A stretch of 64,000 nt of DNA, taken from the NCBI GenBank assembly GCA_000621985.1, contig JHWW01000006.1:62001-126000 (forward strand). Direction: 5' to 3'. Source of the stretch: Lachnospiraceae bacterium V9D3004 (lineage in GTDB: Bacteria > Bacillota > Clostridia > Lachnospirales > Lachnospiraceae). A model generated the notes under the pieces. It ran no database searches. It worked only from the letters and a program-made list of their open reading frames with translations, and was not told the DNA's origin. The position numbers and the translations under genes are program-made. Shown one piece after another: positions 8,270 through 17,470 of this stretch. Every line of letters begins with the position of its first letter. Within the stretch, counting starts at the first letter, position 1.

Positions 8270-10237
8270 TTAATCTAACTCCAACGCTCCTGTATATAAC
8301 TTATAATATCTTCCCTTCATTGTAAGGAGATCATCATGTGTTCCTCTCTCAATGATCTCACCGTTTTCAAGAACCATAATAGCATTGGCATTGCGGACGG
8401 TTGATAATCTGTGTGCAATTACAAATGTAGTCCTTGTCTTCATCAGCCTGTCCATTCCATGTTCTATATGGCGCTCTGTACGTGTATCGACTGAGGATGT
8501 CGCCTCATCAAGGACAAGTATCGGAGCTTTTGATACTGCTGCCCTCGCTATGTTAAGGAGCTGTCTCTGTCCCTGGCTTAAGTTTGCGCCGTCACCTTCT
8601 ATCATAGTGTCATATCCGTCTTCAAGACGCATGATAAATGAATGTGCGCTCGCGATCTTAGCCGCCTGTTCAACTTCCTCATCAGTTGCATCAAGCCTTC
8701 CGTATCTTATGTTCTCTCTGACAGTTCCGCTGAACAGATGCGTATCCTGAAGGACCATTGCTATATTCTCTCTGAGACTCTCTCTTGTATAATCCTTGAC
8801 ATCCCTGTCATCTATAGTGATTGAACCTTCTTTTATATCGTAAAATCTGTTAAGAAGATTGGTGACCGTAGTCTTACCCGCACCTGTCGATCCGACAAAT
8901 GCGATCTTTTGTCCGGGTTTTGCGTACAATGATAGATTCTTAAGGACAACCTTATCGGGATTGTATCCGAATGTAACATTCTCGAATACTACCTTGCCTT
9001 TGACTTCGGTATCATTCATATCCACCGCATCATCCATATCTGCAGGCTCAGGTTCCATATCCATGACAGCAAATACTCTCTCAGCTCCGGCAAGTGCGGA
9101 GAATATTGTATTTACCTGCATCGACAGTTCATTTACCGGTCTGGAAAATTGTCTTGAAAAATTAACGAATACCGTCACACCGCCGATATCAAAACCACCG
9201 ATAATGAACGACGCTCCGAATATCTCTACCGGTTTCTTGACTATGCAGAGTATTGTTCCTACCGCACCAACTATGGCATAGCTTATCTGACTCATATTAC
9301 CCATGACAGGCCCCATTATTCCGCCAAAGAACTGTGCCTTGATCTGCTTGTCACGCAGATTATTGTTAAAATATCTGAATTCTTCTATCGCTTTTTTCTC
9401 ATGACAGAACACTTTTACTACTTTCTGTCCGGTAACGGTCTCTTCTATATATCCGTTAACATCACCGAGCGCAGCCTGCTGTGCCGCGAAATATTTTCTT
9501 GATCTGTTGGCGATCATCTTGCCTGCTTTCAGCATGAGCGGGATAATTAACACGGTAATGATCGTTAGCCAGACATTTGTATATAACATTAGTCCGAGTG
9601 TTCCGATTATCGTTATTATTCCGCTTACAAGCTGTGAAAATGAATTGTTAAGGAGCTCGCCTACCGCATCAACATCGTTGGTAAAACGGCTCATTACATC
9701 TCCGGTGCTTCTCTCATCAAAATATCTTATCGGAAGAGACTGAAGCTTATTAAACAGATCTTTTCTTATGTTGTATATGGCTCTCTGGGATACTCCGACC
9801 ATAAGTCTTGCCTGAAGATACAGAGTACATATGCTGATAACATATACGCCGGCCATTTTTAATATACCCGTTATAAGATGCCATATACCGTCTGACAAAG
9901 CGTTCGAATATGCTTCGGTTCCTGCTTCAAGTCCCAGCAATATCTGAAAATCATCCGACAGATTATTAACAACCGGCCTTAGCAGATATGAACCGAACAG
10001 TGATGTCACGGAACTTACAATGACACATATAAATACTATTACGAGCAATATCTTTTCATGAGCAATATAACTTAACAGCCTTTTGATCGTATCTTTGGAG
10101 GCTTTGGGCTTTTCTATGGCCATTCCTATTCCGCCATGGCCTCTTCTTCCGCCGCCGGGACCTCCCGGTTTATCAAAGCCACCCGCTCCGGGTTTAACGA
10201 GGAGATTATCACGGTCTTTTTTCATATTTTCTTTCAT
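8270..10237 (-). CDS. ABC exporter half-transporter (TM domain + ATPase), second subunit
   Basis: Type IV ABC exporter (MsbA/LmrA-like): a six-helix TM domain followed by an ATPase with Walker A GSTGAGKTT, signature LSQGQRQ and Walker B ILVLDEATS. I place the start at 10237 (MKENMKK). An AAGGAGGAG site sits 7-8 bases upstream, and the ATG overlaps the TGA of the preceding gene, which implies translational coupling. A longer in-frame reading that starts at 10294 lies inside that gene and is unlikely. The first 45 residues are Gly/Pro-rich (KPGGPGGGRRGHGG) and probably disordered. Probably a heterodimer with the upstream half-transporter. Confidence 0.93.
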   Translation of the reverse strand: MKENMKKDRDNLLVKPGAGGFDKPGGPGGGRRGHGGIGMAIEKPKASKDTIKRLLSYIAHEKILLVIVFICVIVSSVTSLFGSYLLRPVVNNLSDDFQILLGLEAGTEAYSNALSDGIWHLITGILKMAGVYVISICTLYLQARLMVGVSQRAIYNIRKDLFNKLQSLPIRYFDERSTGDVMSRFTNDVDAVGELLNNSFSQLVSGIITIIGTLGLMLYTNVWLTIITVLIIPLMLKAGKMIANRSRKYFAAQQAALGDVNGYIEETVTGQKVVKVFCHEKKAIEEFRYFNNNLRDKQIKAQFFGGIMGPVMGNMSQISYAIVGAVGTILCIVKKPVEIFGASFIIGGFDIGGVTVFVNFSRQFSRPVNELSMQVNTIFSALAGAERVFAVMDMEPEPADMDDAVDMNDTEVKGKVVFENVTFGYNPDKVVLKNLSLYAKPGQKIAFVGSTGAGKTTVTNLLNRFYDIKEGSITIDDRDVKDYTRESLRENIAMVLQDTHLFSGTVRENIRYGRLDATDEEVEQAAKIASAHSFIMRLEDGYDTMIEGDGANLSQGQRQLLNIARAAVSKAPILVLDEATSSVDTRTERHIEHGMDRLMKTRTTFVIAHRLSTVRNANAIMVLENGEIIERGTHDDLLTMKGRYYKLYTGALELD

Positions 10238-11994
10238 ACAGCCTTCTCCTCCTTTTCTACCTGTGAATAGTATATCTCGGAGTAAGTCTCGCAAGACTGC
10301 ATAAGCTCTTCATGTGTGCCTGTGCCCACAATACTTCCTTCGTCTATAACTATTATCTTATCCGCATCTATTACCGAGGATATCCTCTGCGCGATTATTA
10401 TCCTCGTTGTATCCGGTATCTCCTTAAGGAAGTTATCCCTTATTATCGCTTCAGTTGCGGTATCGACAGCACTTGTACTGTCATCGAGGATAAGTATCTT
10501 CGGATGCTTAAGAAGCGCCCTTGCTATACACATTCTCTGCTTCTGTCCGCCGGATACGTTAACGCCGCCCTGATTGATCATCGTATCATACCCTTCCGGA
10601 AATGAACTGATGAATCCGTCAGCCTGGGCATATCCTGCTATTCTCTTGATATCTTCAAGTGATGCTTCCTCATCGCCCCATCTTAGATTATTCTCTATGG
10701 TTCCGGAGAACAGAACATTATTCTGAAGAACCATTGCAACTTTATTGCGAAGATCATCAAGAAGATAATCTTTTACATTTACATCATCAACAAATACTTC
10801 TCCGGAATCCGCATCATACAGTCTTGGTATAAGCTGCACTATACTTGTCTTTCCCGAGCCTGTAGAACCGATGATTCCAACCACTTCTCCGGGCTCTATC
10901 ACAAAATTGATATTGTGAAGAACGTTATGATTCTTTTTCTTGTAATACTTGAAACAGACATTCCTGAATTCGACTTTTCCTCTTGTTACCTGAGGCATGT
11001 CGGCTCCTGCTTCTTTTTTCTTAACGGCTTCATCATCATTAAGATCTATCTCCGTGTCAAGAACTTCCTTGATCCTTGCCGAGGAAGCAAGAGCTCTTGA
11101 TCCCATGATCATCATAAATGATACGATCATAAGTGACATAAGGATCTGTACTACATATGTAGTAAATGTTGTGAGCTCACCTATTGTCATATCCCCTGCA
11201 AGTATCTGATTTCCGCCAAGCCATACAACCGCTATAGTTGTAATGTTCATTGCGATCGTCATAACAGGCTGGGTCAGTATAACAAGCTTTATGGCATTAA
11301 GAGTGTTATTTTTGAGTTCGGTGTTGGCCACGTCAAACTTTTCTTTTTCATACTCTTCCCTTACAAATGATTTAACAACCCTTGAGTTGGTTACATTCTC
11401 CTGTACAACGGAATTGACTCTGTCGATCTTCTTCTGCATGATATTGAATCTTGGAAAAGCATTTTTCATTATTATAAGAAGTGTTACCGTAAGAAGCGGA
11501 ATAACTATCGTGATCACGAGTGCAAGATCAGGCTTCATCATATACGCCATGATAAGTGCTCCGATGAACATACCCGGTGCACGAAGAAGCATCCTGAGCG
11601 CTATCGCTATAGCATTCTGCAGATTGGTAACGTCATTCGTAAGCCTCGTAACAAGCGAACCCGTCTGGAATTTCTCAATGTTCGCAAATGAAAATCTCTG
11701 GACTTTCTCGAACAGATCCTGCCTCAGATCTCCCGCAAAATTAACAGCAGCCTTGATCGCAAACCATGCTCCAAGCACTCCTCCAAGCATCATCAAAAGC
11801 GCAGTAACGACCATGATCACACCTATCATGATTATGTAACCGACATCGCCTCCGTCTTCTGCGATCCCGTTATCAATGATCATCTGCAACAGCTTCGGCA
11901 TCATTACTTCTCCGATAACTTCAACTATCATGAATAACGGGCCAAGTATAAATGCATACAGATAAGGCTTAACATATTTCCAATAAACAGCCAT
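10234..11994 (-). CDS. ABC exporter half-transporter (TM domain + ATPase), first subunit
   Basis: 586 residues: a six-helix TM region, then an ATPase with GSTGSGKTS (Walker A), VSGGQKQR (signature) and ILILDDSTS (Walker B). Here Asp replaces the usual catalytic Glu after Walker B (LDDS against LDEA in the partner). That is the hallmark of the degenerate site in heterodimeric exporters such as BmrCD or TM287/288. GGAGGAG precedes the start. It lies 20 bp after the MarR gene and overlaps the next gene by 4 bp. Likely role: multidrug or lipid export, under control of the MarR protein. Confidence 0.93.
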   Translation of the reverse strand: MAVYWKYVKPYLYAFILGPLFMIVEVIGEVMMPKLLQMIIDNGIAEDGGDVGYIIMIGVIMVVTALLMMLGGVLGAWFAIKAAVNFAGDLRQDLFEKVQRFSFANIEKFQTGSLVTRLTNDVTNLQNAIAIALRMLLRAPGMFIGALIMAYMMKPDLALVITIVIPLLTVTLLIIMKNAFPRFNIMQKKIDRVNSVVQENVTNSRVVKSFVREEYEKEKFDVANTELKNNTLNAIKLVILTQPVMTIAMNITTIAVVWLGGNQILAGDMTIGELTTFTTYVVQILMSLMIVSFMMIMGSRALASSARIKEVLDTEIDLNDDEAVKKKEAGADMPQVTRGKVEFRNVCFKYYKKKNHNVLHNINFVIEPGEVVGIIGSTGSGKTSIVQLIPRLYDADSGEVFVDDVNVKDYLLDDLRNKVAMVLQNNVLFSGTIENNLRWGDEEASLEDIKRIAGYAQADGFISSFPEGYDTMINQGGVNVSGGQKQRMCIARALLKHPKILILDDSTSAVDTATEAIIRDNFLKEIPDTTRIIIAQRISSVIDADKIIVIDEGSIVGTGTHEELMQSCETYSEIYYSQVEKEEKAV

Positions 11995-12014
11995 TTTTCA
12001 GTACTCCTCCCACA

Positions 12015-12482
12015 TTATAATATTTCACAGTCGGCCGTTCCCAGATGCTTATTCATATTGTTCTCAAGTCTCTTCAGATAACTGTTGAAGATCTCACATT
12101 CTTCATCCGTAAAACCTTCATACATCTTCTCATCGAGCCCGTCAAAAAGCATTATACTCTTTGATATTATATCTTTTCCCTTGTCAGTGATGGTCAGATT
12201 ATTGAATCTGTTATCATCATCATTATTCGTTTTTTCGATATATCCAAGCTTCACTAACTTCTTTACACTGATTGTTATCGTAGCCGGAGATACCTGTAAC
12301 ATCTTTGCAAGTTCTTTCTGATTGATACCGGGACGGCAACTAAGCTTCATCAATATAGTGTGCTGGGCCGGATACAGATTGATATTGTTCGATGTTAGTT
12401 CTTCTTCGAGACATTTCCTGTGTTTATGGTTGATAACCATAAGATGCCACATTATTTCCCTTATTTTCTCAATATTTACCAT
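12015..12482 (-). CDS. MarR-family transcriptional regulator
   Basis: 155 residues with the winged helix-turn-helix typical of MarR: LSCRPGINQKELAKMLQVSP, then ATITISVKKLVKLGYIEK and the wing NRFNNLTITDKGKDI. It is the first gene of the export operon and has AAGGAGG before its ATG. MarR proteins usually repress their own operon and release DNA when a ligand binds. A long inverted repeat just after the predicted -10 box upstream fits autorepression. The ligand is unknown but probably related to the exporter substrates. Confidence 0.93.
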   Translation of the reverse strand: MVNIEKIREIMWHLMVINHKHRKCLEEELTSNNINLYPAQHTILMKLSCRPGINQKELAKMLQVSPATITISVKKLVKLGYIEKTNNDDDNRFNNLTITDKGKDIISKSIMLFDGLDEKMYEGFTDEECEIFNSYLKRLENNMNKHLGTADCEIL

Positions 12483-12587
12483 TATATTCCTCCTTGCTTA
12501 ATTCTGATACTTCCATACCTACCGTAATAGCGCCGAAGGATGTGTGTTCATACAAGTATTATACACTCCCCGCAGCATATCCAACAT

Positions 12588-12673
12588 AATAAGCATGTTA
12601 ACAATTAGTAGTCTAATAATTAACATGCTTATTAACTAGTACAGTATTATATCACTTTTGTTTTCAAACGCAA
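12588..12673 (-). promoter_or_regulatory. Promoter and likely MarR operator of the export operon
   Basis: On the minus strand TTGCGT (12673-12668), a 16-base spacer and TATAAT (12651-12646) form a promoter. Just downstream, perfect 14-bp arms AATAAGCATGTTAA (12588-12601) and TTAACATGCTTATT (12620-12633) flank an inner ATTAG/CTAAT pair. The palindrome sits at the expected transcription start, where a bound repressor would block RNA polymerase. Assignment to the adjacent MarR is inferred from position. Confidence 0.7.
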
Positions 12674-12714
12674 GTGAAAATTTTGTGAACAAGGTTACTG
12701 TGAAGCAGGAACCG

Positions 12715-12784
12715 CCCCTCAATCCATAGCCACAAGCAGCGTAGCTGCTACGGGTGCGAAGCAGCCGGGCTATGGGTTGTGGGG
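12715..12784. terminator. Long imperfect hairpin downstream of the sensor kinase
   Basis: Outer arms CCCCTCAATCCATAGCC and GGCTATGGGTTGTGGGG pair over 17 bp with two mismatches and enclose a small AGCAGC/GCTGCT hairpin. It lies directly after the kinase stop (12794) and before the MarR promoter. There is no T-run, so factor-independent termination is uncertain. It could also be a REP-like palindromic element. Confidence 0.5.
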
Positions 12785-12793
12785 CTGTGAATC

Positions 12794-15700
12794 CTACTTC
12801 CCTTCTTCAACCACCTCAGCCGGCAGATACTTTTTGAGCCTGTCTTCAAGCTTATGTACATCAATAGGCTTGGAGAGATAGTCGTCAAATCCGGCTTCTA
12901 TATATCGTTCTCTTGCTCCGACTACTGCATTGGCTGTAAGAGCTATGACGACTACCTGTGAATCAATAACAGCTTCTTCCTTCATTACCCTTAGAGTCTC
13001 TATTCCATCCATGACAGGCATCATATGATCGAGGAATATAATATGATATGATTTCCTTTTTGCTAGCGCGATCGCAGCCTTACCGGACATTGCGGTATCC
13101 GGCTTGATGCCGCAAAGCTTCAGAAGGTTGGCAGCCACCTTGAGATTGACAAGGTTATCATCAACCACAAGTATCTTTGCATCAGGAGCTTTCAGTGTTA
13201 TGTCCTCTCCGTTACTCCTGCTCTTATCGCTGTGACGTTTTTCGTAATCACCTACCGGCGTATCATCAACTATCTCCTGTCTGAGGCTGAAAGAGAATAC
13301 CGAGCCTTTACCGTATTCGCTCTCAACCTGAAGAGTGGAGTTCATCATTTCAAGCAGTCTCGTTACGATAGACATTCCGAGACCTGTTCCTTCTATATTA
13401 TGATTTCTCTTCTCATCCAGCCTCTCAAATGATTCAAAGAGTCTGTCCATATCTTCTTTTCTGATGCCGATTCCCGTATCTTTTACTTCGGTGATCAGTT
13501 CAATATATCCGTCTTTTCGTCCTCCGTCTGAAAATGACAGGGTAACGCTTCCTTCTTCCGTATATTTTACTGCATTGGTAAGAAGATTCATGATAACCTG
13601 GCTTATACGTACATCATCACCTATGAGCATTGAAGGAAGATTCTCATCCACACTTACGATAAGCTCAAGATTCTTCGACTTCGCACGCTCCGATATACTT
13701 ACAACAATATTATTGATCATTGAAGCAGTATCGTATTTTACGGGAACGATCTCCATCTTGCCGTCTTCTATCTTGGAAAAATCAAGGATACTGTTTATTA
13801 TGGTAAGCAGAGTTCTTCCGGCCGTCTGAATGTTGGAAGAATAATCAAGCACTGCATTATCCTTTGATTCCCTCAATATCATCTCATTCATACCAAGCAC
13901 GGCATTGATAGGCGTTCTTATCTCGTGCGACATCTGTGCGAGGAACTGGCTCTTTGCCTTACCTGCCGCAATAGCCGCATCCGCAGATGCCTTGATCTGC
14001 TGCGTGGTCTTTTCCTGCCATCTGATCATATTGGTCAGTGTCCTGTATATCATTATTATACATGCAATGAATATCACTAGTCCGACTATTCCGTATATGA
14101 ATACCCAGCCGTATATTCTCCATATATCACTTACAACATACACCGAGAAATTGGATTCATCATTTCTCTCTGCGATCATTATCCTGAATGATCCGTCATA
14201 ATCATTGAAAATGTGTGTGCTTCTGTCAGGTCTTACTTCTCCGTAAGGAAGCTCGGATATATTGGTGGTTTCCTCTGCTGACATCTGATAACTTCCGTAA
14301 GGATGATTGATAATATTGCCTCCGGCATCCACAAGAAATGCATAGCCGTTATCGGTATAACTGCTACCGAGTATATCTATAAGTTTGTCAATATAAAAGT
14401 CTATTCCAAAATTTCCCAGAAAATCTCCTGTTTTATAATTATACACTCTCTTTGCAAATGTAACACAATACAATCCGGTCTGCTCATCATAATATGGCGC
14501 GGATATACTCCATCCGTTCTTTGCAGCCATTGTGTCTTTGTACCACTGTCTGTCTTCAACACGCCAGCCATCGTCGGGTTTCCAGCTGGTATTCATGTAT
14601 ACTGTCGGTTCAAGTTTCGGATTGGCCATATATGATGCGGATATATCAGTGTATTGTTTTGTGATCCTGTTAAGGTATGATATCGTCTCATCATAATTAT
14701 CAAGCATCTCCGGATTGGTGGATATCACACTGCTGAACATATCAAGAATACTTTTCTGCTTATTGATCCATTCCGACAGATTATATGTATAATCATCGAC
14801 CTCGTTCTCCATCATCTCATTACCGAGACGCCATGTTGCGGATATACTTCCATACAGACTGATGATCATGGAGAACACCATGAAGATTATAATGATCGTC
14901 CTGAATCTTCTGTTTGCAGCCGTTCTTATCTTCTTTCCGGTTTTTTCGGTCTTTTTGTTGTCGGTAAGAACAAGACTTGAATATGATATGATCTGTCCGA
15001 TCATTTCATACAGTCTGTCACCGGCAGCGTGGATCTTTGAGAATTCTTCATCCGTGTCGGATGCTTCTTCAATATTCTCCCTGCTTGAATACTCGATTAT
15101 CTGACAGAGAGGTTCCCTTAATTCACTTGTTACATTACGAAGGAATTCTTCCTTTGTCTTTAAAGCCTCCTCGGCTTTTTTCTGACTCCTTTTAGCGGAA
15201 AGGTACAGATGAATGATTATCGCAAAAAGCAAAAGACTCATAAGTGTGGTGATGATCAGCTGCATAAATGATGTGCTGTACATATCCCAGTCATCAACAC
15301 CGACGATAAGATACCATCCGTTACCCGATCTGGTAGCGAATAGATTTTCAGATAAAATACCTGATTTGATCCTGTTTGATATTACGCCTTCCTTGTTCTT
15401 TGCAAGAGAAAATATGCCGGCATATTCGGGAATGGATTCCGTGATCTGCCTGCCTATGAGCGATTCGTTGGAACATCCGGCAACAACACCGTCTTCGGTA
15501 ACAATAATGGCATTGGTAGTGCCTTTTTCAAATATATCCTTTATATGTGCCTGGATATTCTCCATTGTATAGTCTACCGCAACAACCGTGTCATGATCGC
15601 TTAGCATCACCGATACCGTATAACATATATTCCCGGTCATCGCATCTATATAAGGCGAAGTAACATAAGTAGCTCCGTTACTTTTTGCCGCACCTGTATA

Positions 15701-16084
15701 CCATCCTCTCTCGGTTGCCACATAATCATCGGGCATATCAAAATTCGGTATGATCGTCCAGTCACTGCATGCTACGTACAGATTATAACCACCGTTTCCT
15801 TTTTTGGTGATCTTATAACTTTCATCATACAGATAAGAAGTAAGCTTCTCTTTGTCGTCAAGCATATTCTGAAGATTGATCGCATACTGCATAGTAAGCT
15901 TCTCTGCTTCATTTATAGTGCTCTCAAGCTCTCCGCTCACCTGTGACAGCCTGTTCATACCGGCTTCTTTCGTAAGTCCCGAAGTTATGCCGAAGACATT
16001 CCATGTATACATGAACAATATAATAAGAAGAAGTGATGCAAACGCTATTATGATACCTATATAACTATCCCTGTTCTTCTTCAT
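12794..16084 (-). CDS. Hybrid sensor histidine kinase, tandem Cache sensors, one degenerate DHp
   Basis: 1096 residues. Order: TM (about 9-30), dCache-like extracellular domain (about 35-270), TM (about 273-296), an intracellular segment FLRNVTSELREPLCQII (about 314-330), TM (about 394-415), a second Cache domain (about 420-655), TM (about 660-681), a true HisKA with phosphoacceptor His720 (FLAQMSHEIRTP), HATPase (NLLTNAVKY, EGTGLGMSIV), and a receiver domain with Asp1019 (IIFLDHMMP). The segment at 314-330 looks like a DHp motif in which Ser320 replaces His, so the protein resembles two fused sensor kinases with only the second active. Cache domains usually bind small metabolites outside the cell. 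No response regulator gene is adjacent. Confidence 0.9.
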   Translation of the reverse strand: MKKNRDSYIGIIIAFASLLLIILFMYTWNVFGITSGLTKEAGMNRLSQVSGELESTINEAEKLTMQYAINLQNMLDDKEKLTSYLYDESYKITKKGNGGYNLYVACSDWTIIPNFDMPDDYVATERGWYTGAAKSNGATYVTSPYIDAMTGNICYTVSVMLSDHDTVVAVDYTMENIQAHIKDIFEKGTTNAIIVTEDGVVAGCSNESLIGRQITESIPEYAGIFSLAKNKEGVISNRIKSGILSENLFATRSGNGWYLIVGVDDWDMYSTSFMQLIITTLMSLLLFAIIIHLYLSAKRSQKKAEEALKTKEEFLRNVTSELREPLCQIIEYSSRENIEEASDTDEEFSKIHAAGDRLYEMIGQIISYSSLVLTDNKKTEKTGKKIRTAANRRFRTIIIIFMVFSMIISLYGSISATWRLGNEMMENEVDDYTYNLSEWINKQKSILDMFSSVISTNPEMLDNYDETISYLNRITKQYTDISASYMANPKLEPTVYMNTSWKPDDGWRVEDRQWYKDTMAAKNGWSISAPYYDEQTGLYCVTFAKRVYNYKTGDFLGNFGIDFYIDKLIDILGSSYTDNGYAFLVDAGGNIINHPYGSYQMSAEETTNISELPYGEVRPDRSTHIFNDYDGSFRIMIAERNDESNFSVYVVSDIWRIYGWVFIYGIVGLVIFIACIIMIYRTLTNMIRWQEKTTQQIKASADAAIAAGKAKSQFLAQMSHEIRTPINAVLGMNEMILRESKDNAVLDYSSNIQTAGRTLLTIINSILDFSKIEDGKMEIVPVKYDTASMINNIVVSISERAKSKNLELIVSVDENLPSMLIGDDVRISQVIMNLLTNAVKYTEEGSVTLSFSDGGRKDGYIELITEVKDTGIGIRKEDMDRLFESFERLDEKRNHNIEGTGLGMSIVTRLLEMMNSTLQVESEYGKGSVFSFSLRQEIVDDTPVGDYEKRHSDKSRSNGEDITLKAPDAKILVVDDNLVNLKVAANLLKLCGIKPDTAMSGKAAIALAKRKSYHIIFLDHMMPVMDGIETLRVMKEEAVIDSQVVVIALTANAVVGARERYIEAGFDDYLSKPIDVHKLEDRLKKYLPAEVVEEGK

Positions 16085-16109
16085 CAGATCCGTTCCCCTT
16101 TATAATCGT

Positions 16110-17360
16110 CTACAGTCCAATACCGATCTGCTTTGGAATCTTCGCTTTTACAAATATGCCGTCAGCTCTGTAATCTTCTTCAATAAGCTGTCCGTATTTT
16201 CTGATGTCCTGTATCTTGGCGGCATCACTGTACGGAATTACCTGTTCAATATATCTCATGCCGTCATCTATTATATTCATGATCTCGTCAAGAAGTTTGT
16301 CGAGTCCGAGTTTTTTTCTTGCGGAAGCTCTTATGGTACATCTGCTTCTGATATCGCTTCCAAGCATAATATCATTATCAAGCTTATCTACTTTATTATA
16401 CATTGTGATCACAGGTTTATCGGCAATTCCAAGTTTTTCCAGTGTGTCATATACAACGTCCATCTGCATGTCGCAGGAAGGATTGCTTATGTCAACGACA
16501 TGGAGGATTATATCCGCATATTTTGCCTCTTCAAGTGTACTTCTGAATGCATCGATAAGATGATGAGGCAGCTTATTAATGAATCCTACCGTATCGGTGA
16601 ATAATATCCTGTTTCCATTTTCATATTCATATATTCTTGTGGTAGGATCAAGCGTTGCAAATAACTTGTCTTCTTCAAGAATCCCCGCTCCGGTGAGTGT
16701 GTTAAGAAGTGTTGATTTTCCTGCGTTGGTATAACCTACGATGGCAACCATCGGCATAGCGCTTTCCATACGTTTTTTCCTTGCAACATTTCTTGATCGT
16801 TTTACTTCTTCAAGTTCTTTGTTCAGTATTGATATACGCTCACGTATCACACGACGGTCCATCTCAAGCTTCTTTTCTCCGGGTCCCCTTGTTCCGATTC
16901 CGCCGCCAAGCCTTGACAGTGAACTTCTGAGTCCGACAAGTCTCGACGAACGGTATTTTAACTGCGCAAGTTCAACCTGGATCTTACCTTCGCTTGTCTC
17001 CGCTCTCATCGCAAATATATCAAGTATCATTATTGTTCTGTCAATAACTTTTGTATTAAGCGCCGTCTCAAGATTTTTCAACTGAGCAGGCGACAATTCA
17101 TCATCACAGACTACGGTATCCACACCGTAATCTTCAACAAATTCCCTGATCTCTTCTACTTTTCCCTTGCCTACATATGTTCCCGGATGGATAGCTTCCC
17201 TGTTCTGAATAATTCTGCCAACTGTCACGGCTCCCGCCGTTGATGCAAGCTCGGCTAGTTCATCAAGAGATTCCATAACTTTATCTTCGTTACCACCTGT
17301 GGCAACACCAACAAGAAGCAGACGCTCAGCCTGTTCTTTCGTATCAAGCATATCTTTCAT
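16110..17360 (-). CDS. hflX: GTPase HflX
   Basis: 416 residues, standard for this ribosome-associated GTPase, which splits stalled or hibernating 70S ribosomes. It has the N-terminal HflX domain with the conserved ETSEGKIQVELAQLKYR and a Gly-rich GGGIGTRGPGEKKLE segment. The G domain follows, with G1 GYTNAGKST at 209-217, G3 DTVGFI and G4 NKVD. GGAGTG precedes the ATG at 17360. It lies 25 bp upstream of the sensor kinase gene on the same strand and may be cotranscribed with it. Confidence 0.95.
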   Translation of the reverse strand: MKDMLDTKEQAERLLLVGVATGGNEDKVMESLDELAELASTAGAVTVGRIIQNREAIHPGTYVGKGKVEEIREFVEDYGVDTVVCDDELSPAQLKNLETALNTKVIDRTIMILDIFAMRAETSEGKIQVELAQLKYRSSRLVGLRSSLSRLGGGIGTRGPGEKKLEMDRRVIRERISILNKELEEVKRSRNVARKKRMESAMPMVAIVGYTNAGKSTLLNTLTGAGILEEDKLFATLDPTTRIYEYENGNRILFTDTVGFINKLPHHLIDAFRSTLEEAKYADIILHVVDISNPSCDMQMDVVYDTLEKLGIADKPVITMYNKVDKLDNDIMLGSDIRSRCTIRASARKKLGLDKLLDEIMNIIDDGMRYIEQVIPYSDAAKIQDIRKYGQLIEEDYRADGIFVKAKIPKQIGIGL

Positions 17361-17470
17361 GTGATATCACTCCGTATGTCTGTTCGCACTTCTCCTGCGC
17401 CATAGTCCTTCTGCTTCCAATCTGTCACATTTTCGTTACTTACGGCTATGGGTCGTTGTAGAGGTTCCTC

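Noticed and set aside
10238-10294. Longer start of the second ABC gene
   Set aside because: It lies inside the preceding gene and has no ribosome binding site; 10237 has AAGGAGGAG and couples to the stop.
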